Source: Streptosporangium amethystogenes (lineage in GTDB: Bacteria > Actinomycetota > Actinomycetes > Streptosporangiales > Streptosporangiaceae). From it: DNA of 51,965 bases. The notes beneath the pieces are model-generated. The model had not been told where the DNA came from and did no database searches. It worked only from the letters and a program-made list of their open reading frames with translations. This document shows, one piece after another, positions 38,339-47,600 of this stretch (the first letter of the stretch is position 1; each line of letters begins with the position of its first letter). A program made the position numbers and the translations under genes. The DNA is taken from contig NZ_JOEQ01000042.1 of assembly GCF_000721075.1 (NCBI RefSeq), forward strand, positions 1-51,965, in the 5' to 3' direction.

Positions 38339-39205
38339 ATGAGAATCATCGACGCGCGGGTCCGGCTCCCCCAGCACCTGCGTGAGACCGCGACCTACAA
38401 CGCCCCCTTTCGGCAGACCGAGCAGTACGACCGCGTGCTGGGACTGACCGGCAAAATGAACGACGGCACGCTGCCCGACCTGCTGGCCGCCATGGACGCG
38501 GAAGACATCGACCGGGCGGTCATGCACGCCGAGTCCGAGGGCGGCGAGTCCGCGGAGGCGCTGAACGAGGCGCTGGTCAAAGTGGTCGCCGAGCATCCCG
38601 GCCGCTTCTCGGGCATCGGCACCGTGGACCTGTACCCGCCCCGCCCGACGCGTGCGGCCAGGCAGGTCGCCGCCGCGGCCGCCCGGGGGCTGCTCGGCGT
38701 GGCCGTGCAGCCCGCCTTCTTCGGCCTGGACATCGACGACCGCGCGCTCTACCCGATGTACTCGCGCGCCGAGGATCTCGGCCTGGTCGTCGCGGTGCAC
38801 ACCGGCATCACCTACTCACGGATGCATCCCATCAGGCACGAGCGTCCCGAGTTGCTGGACCAGGTGGCGTGCGACTTCCCTGATCTGCGGCTCGTCGCCT
38901 GCCACGCGGGATGGCCGTGGGCCACCGAGTTCTGTGCCGTGGCGCGCCGGCACCCCACGGTCTACCTGGAGTTCGGAGGGCTGGCCCCGAAGTACGTGGC
39001 CCGTCCGGGCACCGGATGGGACGCTATGTTCGGCATGATGTCCACGGTGCTGCGCGACCAGGTTCTCTACGGCAGCGACTGGCCGGTGATGGAGCCCTCC
39101 CGCGCGCTCGCCGAATGGCGTGCGTCCGGCCTGCCCGAGCCCGCGCTGGAAGCGCTGTTCGCGGGCAACGCGGCCCGGTTGTTCGGCCTGGAACGGCGGT
39201 CATGA
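38339..39205 (+). CDS. Amidohydrolase family 2 protein (ACMSD-like TIM barrel)
   Basis: A 288-residue TIM-barrel hydrolase or decarboxylase. The N-terminal MRIIDARVRLPQHL has lost the usual HxH (DxHxH becomes DARVRL), but later metal ligands are present: VVAVHTGITYS (His), LVACHAGWPW (His) and VLYGSDWPVMEP (Asp). The loss of the first His pair points to a one-metal or altered site. GAAGG precedes the ATG at 38339. The stop overlaps the ligase ATG (ATGA), so the two are coupled. In such operons the enzyme usually cleaves or decarboxylates an aromatic or acyl compound; the substrate here is not known. Confidence 0.87.
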   Translation: MRIIDARVRLPQHLRETATYNAPFRQTEQYDRVLGLTGKMNDGTLPDLLAAMDAEDIDRAVMHAESEGGESAEALNEALVKVVAEHPGRFSGIGTVDLYPPRPTRAARQVAAAAARGLLGVAVQPAFFGLDIDDRALYPMYSRAEDLGLVVAVHTGITYSRMHPIRHERPELLDQVACDFPDLRLVACHAGWPWATEFCAVARRHPTVYLEFGGLAPKYVARPGTGWDAMFGMMSTVLRDQVLYGSDWPVMEPSRALAEWRASGLPEPALEALFAGNAARLFGLERRS

Positions 39206-40809
39206 TCGTCCGGCTGCTCGACGAGCGGGCCCGGCGGCACCCGGCCAAGGTGTTCCTGCGCACCGGTGAGGGCGACCTCGGCTACGCCGAGTTCCAGGAG
39301 CGGTCCCGCGCGCTCGCCGCGGGCCTCGCGGCGCTCGGGGTGCGGCCGGGCGAGCCGGTCGCCGTACTGATGCGCAACAGTGCCGACGCGGTGCTGACCT
39401 GGTTCGCGGTCGCCCGACTGGGCGCGGTGCACGTGCCGGTCAACACCTCGCTGATCGGTTCCGGCCTGGCCCATGCCTTCCGGGTGACCCGGGCGCGCGT
39501 CGCGGTGGTCGACGCGGACCTGCTGCCCGGCCTGGCCGCGTTGCCGCACGAGCCGTCCGGGCTGGAGACACTCCTGGTGCGCGGAGCCGGGGACGCCCTT
39601 CCCGCCTGGCACGGCGCGGCGCGCGTCGCCCGTTTCGAGCGGGCGGCACTCCCCGGCGTGGCCGTGGCACCGGCGGAGACCGGCGCGCTCGCACCGGCGA
39701 TGATGCTGTTCACCTCGGGGACCACCGGCCCTTCCAAGGCGTGCGTGCTCTCCAACCGCTACCTCGTGCGGCAGGGCGAGCTGCACGCGGAGAACCTCCG
39801 GCTGACCGCCGAGGACGTCCTGTACTGCCCGTTCCCGCTGTTCCACATCGACGCCGCCACGCTGACCGTCGTGGCGGCCCTGTCGCTCGGGGCCGTCGCG
39901 GCGATCGGCGCCGGGTTCAGCGCGTCGAGGTTCTGGGACGAGGTCCGCCGCTTCGACGCCACGGTCTTCAACTTCATGGGCGCTACCCTGACCATCCTGT
40001 GGAAGCGCCCACCTCGGCCGGAGGACCGGGCGCACCGGGTCCGTCTGGCGTGGGGCGTGCCGATGCCCGCCTGGCGGGACGGGTGGGAGCAGCGGTTCGG
40101 GTTCCCGCTGCTGGAGGTCTACGGGCTCACCGACGGCGGCGTACCGGTCTACGAGCCGCTCGACGCCCCTCGGCGTCCCGGGGCGTGCGGTCGTGTCATC
40201 TCGCAGTACGAACTCGCCATCGGCGCGGAAGACGGCTCACCACTGCCGCCGGGTGAGATCGGGGAGATCCTGATCCGTCCCCGCGAGCCCGGCCTCGTCA
40301 TGAACTCCTACCACGGGATGCCCGAGGCCACCGCCGCCGCCTTCCACGGCGAGTGGCTGCGCACCGGCGACCTCGGCCGCCTCGACGAGGACGGCCACCT
40401 CTACTTCTGCGGTCGCGCCAAGGACGGGATACGCCGCCGGGGCGAGAACATCTCCGCCTATGAGGTCGAGCAGGTCGTGGAGGGACACCCGGGCGTGCTG
40501 GAGGCCGCGGCCATCGGCGTGCCCAGTGAGCTGACCGAGGAGGATCTGAAGGTCTGCGTCGTGCTGCGCCCCGGCGCGAGCCTCACCGCCGAGGAACTCA
40601 CCGAGCACTGCGCCCGCAACGCCGCGCCGCACCTGGTCCCCCGGTACGTCGAGTTCCTCGGTCTGCTGCCGAAGACGCCCACCCAGAAGGTGGAGAAGTT
40701 CCAGCTCAGGAAGGCCGGGATCACCCCGGCCACCTGGGATCGGGAGGCCGGGGTGACCACCGGGAGTGCCGGTGATGGGGCCCGCCCCACCGGTGTCGAC
40801 GAGGAGTGA
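39202..40809 (+). CDS. AMP-binding acyl-CoA ligase (CaiC-like)
   Basis: A 535-residue adenylate-forming enzyme that activates a carboxylic acid to acyl-CoA. The phosphate loop is TSGTTGPSKACV (171-182). VYGLTDGG is motif A5 with Asp in place of the usual Glu. WLRTGDLG is A7, GRAKDGIRRRGENISAYEVE is A8, and PTQKVEKFQLRK contains the catalytic Lys. CaiC-like and related CoA ligases are the closest in feel. It is coupled to the amidohydrolase. Together they may convert and activate one substrate. There is no signal peptide. The last ~25 residues are a low-complexity tail. Confidence 0.92.
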   Translation: MIVRLLDERARRHPAKVFLRTGEGDLGYAEFQERSRALAAGLAALGVRPGEPVAVLMRNSADAVLTWFAVARLGAVHVPVNTSLIGSGLAHAFRVTRARVAVVDADLLPGLAALPHEPSGLETLLVRGAGDALPAWHGAARVARFERAALPGVAVAPAETGALAPAMMLFTSGTTGPSKACVLSNRYLVRQGELHAENLRLTAEDVLYCPFPLFHIDAATLTVVAALSLGAVAAIGAGFSASRFWDEVRRFDATVFNFMGATLTILWKRPPRPEDRAHRVRLAWGVPMPAWRDGWEQRFGFPLLEVYGLTDGGVPVYEPLDAPRRPGACGRVISQYELAIGAEDGSPLPPGEIGEILIRPREPGLVMNSYHGMPEATAAAFHGEWLRTGDLGRLDEDGHLYFCGRAKDGIRRRGENISAYEVEQVVEGHPGVLEAAAIGVPSELTEEDLKVCVVLRPGASLTAEELTEHCARNAAPHLVPRYVEFLGLLPKTPTQKVEKFQLRKAGITPATWDREAGVTTGSAGDGARPTGVDEE

Positions 40810-40848
40810 CTCGACGCGAGCATTCAAACTCGATCAGATTCGATCGGA

Positions 40849-40892
40849 CATTGACCTCATTTGTCAATGAATGTATCAACGTGGTTAACCAC
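40849..40892. promoter_or_regulatory. Candidate operators before the glycosidase gene
   Basis: CATTGAC (40849-40855) and GTCAATG (40863-40869) form an inverted repeat with a 7-bp spacer. GTGGTTAACCAC (40881-40892) is a perfect 12-bp palindrome. Both lie within 100 bp of the glycosidase start and resemble LacI- or GntR-type sites. No matching regulator gene is adjacent. Confidence 0.5.
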
Positions 40893-40948
40893 CCCTCACC
40901 GGGCCGCCGATCTCCCAGGGGGCTCGGGACACCCCCCTCGGAGTAGCC

Positions 40949-43261
40949 GTGTCACCTGCCACCATGCCCTCCTTATCCCGGTACGCCTTACCCCGGTGCG
41001 CCACCGTCCTGGTGACCGCCCTGCTGATCCTCCTGCCCGCCGGCCTCCCGCTCCGGCCGGCCTCGGCGGTCACCGTGACCAGGGCGGCGGCCGCCGCCTG
41101 GACGCCGAAGACACCGCCGCTGAGCACCCCCTGGACCTCGCAGGTTCCGGTGAACAACCCCCTGCCGGAGTACCCCTGACCGCAGCTGACCCGGCCCGAC
41201 TGGCAGAACCTCAACGGGATCTGGGACTTCGCCGTCACCGGCCGCGACGCGGGGCAGCCGTCGGCCTGGAGCGAGCAGATCCGGGTGCCCTACCCGGCCG
41301 AGTCCGCGCTGTCCGGGATCATGCGCAAGATCACCGGGAACGACCGGCTCTGGTACCGGCGCACCTTCACCGTCCCGGCCGGCTGGAGCGGCAAGCGGGT
41401 CCAGCTGAACTTCGGCGCCGTCGACTGGCAGACCACGGTCTGGGTCAACGGCGTCCAGGCCGGCTCCGCCCACACCGGCGGCTACGACTCCTTCGGCTAC
41501 GACATCACCCCGCTGCTCAACGGCGGCGTCAACACCGTCGTCGTCTCGGTGTACGACGCGACCGGCACCTCCCAGGTGGTCGGCAAGCAGACGCTCAACC
41601 CGAGCGCCATCTTCTACACCGCCACCTCCGGCATCTGGCAGACGGTCTGGCTTGAGCCGACTCCGACGGCGCACGTCACCCGGCTGGACATCACCCCCGA
41701 CGTGCCCGCCGGGCAGCTGCACGTCATCGTCAGGGGGGCCGGGACCTCCGGCCACACCGCGCAGGTGACCGCCTCGGCCGGGGGCACCGCGGTGGGCACC
41801 GCCTCGGGGGCCGTCGGCGCCGAGATCCGGGTCCCGATCCCCAACGCGCGCCTGTGGAGTCCCGACGACCCGTTCCTGTACGACCTGCGGGTCGAGCTCA
41901 GAAGCGGGAGCACGGTCGTCGAGACGGTCGGCGGCTACAGCGGGATGCGCTCGATCGCTCTGGCCTCGGTCGGCGGGGTGCTGCGGCCGGTGCTCAACGG
42001 CTCGTACGTGTTCCAGATGGGCACCCTCGACCAAGGGTTCTGGCCTGACGGCATCCACACCGCGCCCACCGACGACGCGCTCAGGTTCGACCTGCAGGCC
42101 CACAAGGACATGGGCTTCAACACGGTGCGCAAGCACATCAAGGTCGAGCCGCAGCGCTGGTACTACTGGGCCGACCGGCTGGGCCTCATCGTCTGGCAGG
42201 ACATGCCGTCCGGGGGCTCCGACACCCTGGGCAGGCAGTACCACGAGGCCGAGATGCGCCGCATGATCGACCAGCTGCGCAGCACCACGTCGATCGTCAT
42301 GTGGATCCCGTTCAACGAGGGCTGGGGCGAGTACGAGCCCGCCGCCAACGCCGACCTGGTCAAGAGCCTCGACGCGTCCCGGCTGGTCGACAACAACTCC
42401 GGGTCCAACTGCTGCGGCTGGGACGGCGGCAACGGCGACGTCATCGACGACCACGTCTACCCCGGTCCCGGCGACACCCAGCAGCCGAGCGGCACCCGGG
42501 CCGCGGTGCTCGGGGAGTACGGCGGCATCCGCAAGCAGTTGCAGGGCCACACCTGGACCCCGGTGGGCTCCTCCGACACCAACGACGTGACGGCCCAGTA
42601 CCTCAACCTGCTCGGCCAGGTCCAGACCCGGATGACCAGGTTCGGGCTGTCCGCGGCGATCTACACCCAGATCACCGACGTGGAGAACGAGCTCAACGGC
42701 ATCTACACCTACGACCGCCAGGTGGCGAAGGTCGACCTCGGCCGGATCAAGTCGGCCCAGCAGGCGCTCATCGCCCTGTCGAAGGGGACGCGCCCGCTGA
42801 CCTCGGGCACGGCCGTCTCGCTGCGGGTCACCACGCCCGGCTACACCGACCGCTACCTGCGCCACCAGCTCAGCCTGGCCAGGACCGACGTGGTCGGCTC
42901 CGGCGGCGACGCCCTACTCAAGCAGGACTCGACCTTCGTGGTGCGGCCCGGCCTGGCGGAGGCGAGCTGTTACTCATTCGAGTCGCGCAACTTCCCCGGC
43001 CACTTCCTGCGCCACCAGGAATTCCGGGTGCGCAAGGACGCCAACGACGGCACGGCGCTGTTCAGGGCCGACGCCACCTTCTGCGCCGAGGGACCGCCCG
43101 GCGCACTGCGACTGTCGTCGTACAACATCCCCGGCACCTACCTGCGCCACATCGGCGCGGAGGTCTACATCGCGAGCAACGGGGGCTCGCACACCTGGGA
43201 CAACCCGGCCAGCTACCTGGCCGACACCACCTGGGCCGTCAGCGCGCCCTGGGCTCCCTGA
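40949..43261 (+). pseudogene. Secreted GH2 glycosidase with AbfB domain, in-frame TGA
   Basis: Read through the stop, this is a 770-residue secreted glycoside hydrolase. GTG at 40949 has GGAG upstream and opens a signal peptide (CATVLVTALLILLPAGLPLR, then PASA). The family 2 jelly roll and Ig-like domains span about residues 60-340, and the catalytic barrel follows with acid/base Glu457 (FNEGWGEY) and nucleophile Glu523 (VLGEYGG). The C-terminal AbfB/CBM42 arabinose-binding domain (about 625-770) has YLRHQ, FLRHQ and YLRHI repeats. Codon 77 (41177-41179) is TGA in the phrase EYP-stop-PQLTRPDW, where CGA (Arg) is the likely ancestor. Both sides are in the same frame. Likely substrates are plant arabinans or galactans. 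It is probably a pseudogene; readthrough (TGA followed by C) cannot be excluded. Confidence 0.85.
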
Positions 43262-43509
43262 CCGCCCCTCGGACGCTCCCCCGCCCGAGGGCGCGTCCGG
43301 GACAGCCCCGGAACCTGGCGCACCGCCGGAGCCGGAGATCTCGTGGCCGAAATCTTCGCCCCCCGGGGACGCGGTCGGCGTACGAGCGGCCCGCCGCTCG
43401 GCGGCAGGCCACCGTTCGAACAGCACGGAGGAGGGCAGCAGCGAGGGGCACGACCGGATCGCGGTGACGCCGGTACCGTGATCGGGTCCCCCCGCCGATG
43501 GAGGCCCCC
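43262..43509. other. Intergenic, no gene
   Basis: About 250 bases without a gene. GGACGC near 43270 and GCGTCC near 43291 can form a weak hairpin that may end the glycosidase transcript. GGAGG at 43499-43503 is the ribosome site of the next gene. Confidence 0.4.
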
Positions 43510-44558
43510 ATGAAGACAACCGGGAGACGGCCCGTCCTCGCCGACTCCGTCAGGATCACCGACGACGCCGTGGAGATCCTCGACCGCCGCGTCTATCCCT
43601 TCGAGCACCGCTGGGTGCGCTGCGCCACAGCGAGGAGGTCGCGGTGGCCATCGAGCGGATGGTCACCCAGAGCACCGGCCCCTCCTTCGCGGCGACCGCC
43701 GGGATGGTCCTGGCCGCCCGCGAGGCCCGTGACGAGCCGCCGGCCCTGGCGGCGGCCCGGCTGCGCGGGGCGGGCGACCGGCTGATCGCGACCCGGCCCA
43801 CGAACAACCACATCCGCGACGCCGTCCACGCGGTCCTGGCCGCCACCGTGGACGGGCCGCTCCCCGAGGCGTCGGGAAAGGAACTCGTGGAGGCCGTGAC
43901 CCGGGCCGCGACCGAGCACGACGCGGCCTACCGGGCCAGCAGCGCGGCCCTGGGCAGGCACGCGGCGGCGTTGCTGGAGGACGGCGCCCGCGTCCTCACC
44001 CACTGCTGGGCCGACACCTATCTGATCGCGACGGTCGAGGCCGCGCAGCAGGCGGGCAAGCGACTGGAGTTCGTCTGCACCGAGACCCGGCCCTACCTGC
44101 AAGGAGCGCGGCTGACCGCGCCGACGCTGGTGGAGATGGGTTACCGGCCCACCCTGATCACCGACGGGATGGTCGCCTCGGTGCTGGCCGACGGGCTCGC
44201 CGACGTGGCGCTGACCGCGGCGGACCGGGTGACGATGGACGGCCACGTGGTGAACAAGGTCGGCACCCTCGGGGTGGCGCTGGCCGCCCGCGCCTTCGAC
44301 GTCCCGTACTACGTGGTGATCCCGGCGCCCGACCCCCGGGCGCCGGGGATCGGCGACGTCGTCATCGAACGTCGGGACGGCGACGAGGTCCTGCACGTGC
44401 TGGGGAGGCGCACCGCGGGCGAGGGCGTGACCGGCCACTACCCGGCCTTCGACGCCACTCCCCCGCACCTGGTGACCAGGATCGTGACCGAGCGCGGCGC
44501 CTTCGAGGCCGAACGCGTATCGGAGCACTTCGAGGTGCCGGGGCGTCCGACCGCTTGA
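43510..44558 (+). pseudogene. MtnA/eIF2B-family sugar-phosphate isomerase, frameshifted
   Basis: ATG at 43510 (GGAGG 6 bases upstream) opens KTTGRRPVLADSVRITDDAV, then the conserved PFEHRWVRCAT. One base is missing near 43627, so SEEVAVAIERMVTQ continues in another frame. The rest is intact: TRPTNNHIRDAVHA, ETRPYLQGARLTAPTLVEMG and DRVTMDGHVVNKVGTLGVAL are the MtnA/eIF2B-type signature segments (the DG-NKxGT region carries the catalytic Asp in MtnA). The family isomerises methylthioribose 1-phosphate or ribose 1,5-bisphosphate; this one is diverged, so I do not assign the substrate. Either a real lesion or a single-base sequence error. Confidence 0.8.
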
Positions 44559-44664
44559 CGTGGACACCGACAGCGCGTCGCTGGGCACACTCGTTGCGTA
44601 CCGCAACCGCGACGACGGCTCCGGCGCGGGTACGGCCAGGGGGAGAGATCTGCTGTACGGCCCT

Positions 44665-47600
44665 TCAGCACGTGGGCAGGTAGTCCATGGAGGGGAGGTA
44701 GGTGGCCCACTCCTCGCGGGTGAGGTCGCGGCCGATCTCCTGGCAGAGCCTTCCCACGAGCGGATCGGGCTGGAGCGACCAGCGGATGACTCTGCCGTCG
44801 TCTCCTCCGGAGATCAGATCTCCGTCGGCGGTGAAGGCCAGGCCCTTGATCGGAGCCGTGTGGCCGGTGAGCGTCGCCGTCGACCTCCTGGACGCCAGGT
44901 CCCAGACGGTGATCGTACGATCGTCGCCCGCGGACGCGAGTGCGCGGCCGTCCCTGCTGAAGGCGATGACCTGGATCGGGGCGGTGTGGCCGGGCAGCGT
45001 GGCGTACGGCTCCCCGGTCCGCGTGTCCCAGAGTTTGACGGTCCGGTCGGCCCCCGCCGTGGCGATCAGCCTGCCGTCCGGGCTGAAGGCGACGTCGAGC
45101 ACCGAGCCCTGCCTGGTTCTGAGGGCGCGGACCTGCCGGTCCTTGGCCAGGTCCCAGACGAGCAGGTCTCCGGCGGGGCCGGTGGTGGCGAGCAGCGGCT
45201 CGCGCGGGCTGAACGCCAGGGCCGAGGACAGGTTCCCAGGAACCGGAAACGGCACCTCGGATGCGCTCCGCGGATCGTGGACGTCCCAGCGGAACCGGCC
45301 GAGCGCGGTCGCGACGAGAAAGCGCCCGTGCGGGTCGAAGGCCACGTCGGTGGAGGCGCCGAGCCCCCGGTAGGTGATCGTGGTGAGCCTCCGCCTGCTG
45401 TCGACATCCCAGAGGGTGAGCGTGTGGCTGCGGGTGACGGTCGCGAGCCGGTGGCCGTCCGGGCTGAAGGCGACGGCCCGGACGTGATCCGGGTGGTCAC
45501 CGAGCGTGGCGATCGGGTTTCCGTGCACGTCCCACAGCCGGACGGTGGCGTCGCTGCTCGCGGACGCGACGAGATGGCCGTCCGGGCTGATCTCGATGTC
45601 GTTCACGGCCCGGCTGTGTCCGCTGAACGGAGGGAGGGCACGCTCGCGGATCACGATGGTCCTGCCCAATCCGGCCGAGGCGAGCATCGAGCCGTCGGCG
45701 CTGAAGGCGAGGGACAGCGTTTCAGTGCGGTTTCTGTCCTGGTAGGTCTCGACGGGCTGCTGTCGCGCGATGTCCCAGACGGTGATCAGGCCGTCCTCGT
45801 CGGCGACGGCGATCCGACCGGCGGCGGGAGCGGACATGTCCCAGGTGTACGGCGACTGCTTGGGCAGCGCGGACAGAAAGGTCACACCGTCGTGAGCGAT
45901 TCGCCAGAATCGCACCCCGTAATGTGACGACCCCGTGGCGAGGGTGCCATTGGCAGGGTCGAAGCCCAGCCTGTGGACGTTTTTGATGGAAAGCGTGGCG
46001 ACCTTGGCCCCGGAGGCGACGTCCCACACGAGGGGTTTCTCGGTTCCGCCCGTGGTCGACACCAGAAACGCCTGGTCGGGGCTGAACGCGAGAGCCACGA
46101 CCTCTTCCCGGTGTCCTTTCAGGGTGCGTCTGCTCCCGTCGAGCAGGTCCCACACCTCGATCGCCCCCTTGCCGACTCCGACCGCGATCTTCGTCCTGTC
46201 GGGGCTCAGCGCCAGCGCGTCGGTGAGTTTCGCCCGTGTCCGCTGAAACACCGCCCGGCGGGAGCCCAGATCCCACACGACGATCGCGCCCTTGGTGGCC
46301 CCGAGCGCGGCCTCCCTGATGATGGAGGCGAGCAGCCTGCCGTCTCGGCTGAACGCCGCCGCCCTGGCATGGACCTCACCCCTCCCGCCGAGTCCCGCGT
46401 TCGCGGAGAAGGTCGCGACACGGGTACGGCTGCGCGGGTTCCAGAGCCCGACCGTTCCGTCGGTGCCGGCCGAAGCCAGCCACGAGCCGTCCGGGCTGAA
46501 CGCCACCCCGAAGATCGCCGGCCCTTCGGCGTTGAGCTCGATCCGACGGCGCGCCGCAGCCGACACGCTCAGCAGAGCGCCCCGCGTCTCGGCCTCCGGA
46601 TTGAGGCGGAACGCGGCGATCGCCAGCAGACCGGCCAGATCGGGGTCGGTGCCGAGGAGTGACCGTGCCTTCAGGGACAGCTGGCGGGACAGGGCGACCA
46701 ACTGCTGGCGGCCCGCCTCCTGGCCCTGCCGTACGGCCACGCCTCCGCCGGACAGGGCAAGCAGGAAGAGGAGGGCCATCGCGGCCAGGAGGCGTTGCAG
46801 GAGCCGGGTGCGGCGTCTCGTCGCGGTGCGCTCGCTCTCCTCCAGCGCACGGCTCACCCGCAGAAAGGCGCTCTCGATGTCGTTCAGCTCCTGCGGGTGA
46901 TCCTCCGCCCAGGTCCGGGCGGCGAGAAGCTGCGCGCCTCGATACAGGGCCCCGGAGTCACGCCCCAGTTCCCGCCACGTCTGCGCGGCGTCGGTGAGCC
47001 TCCGATGGACGAACAGGCTCTCGCGGTCGTCGGTGAGCCAGCGGTGAAGCCGGGGCCAGGCCCGGATCAGCGCTTCGTGCGCCACGTCCACCGTCTCCTC
47101 CGCGAGGACGACCAGCCGTGCCACCGCGAGCCGGTCCAGCACTCCGGAGGTGACGTCGGAGTCGGCCACGCCGACGAGCTCCGCCCGGGAGATGGGGCGC
47201 CTGGTGTCCTCTGTGCCGTCTCCCAGCGCGGTCAGTCTCAGGAAGATCCGGCGTGCGGTCTGCTGCTCCGCGGGGGCGAGCTCGTCGAAGACCCGTTCCG
47301 CGCTCTGCGCGATGGCCCCGCGTACGCCGCCGGCCGCCCGGTAGGCCGACAGCGTGAGCCTGCCGTCGGCGCGGTTCCGCCAGGTCTCCAGCAGCGCGTG
47401 CGACACCAGCGGCAGGCTGCCCGGCTCCTCGGCGGCGTCGGCCAGCACCGTGGCCAGCAGGTCGGGTTCCACCGTCAGCCCTGCCTGGGCGGCGGGCCGG
47501 ACGACGATCTGCTGAAGGTCCGCCGGCGACACAGGTCCGACGAGCAACTGGGCCTCGCCGCCCAGAGCCTCGACCAAACCGGGATGCTGGGTCAGGTGGG

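Noticed and set aside
43213..43608. Minus-strand frame between glycosidase and MtnA-type genes
   Set aside because: Arg/Gly-rich without motif, and it overlaps the ends of two real genes.
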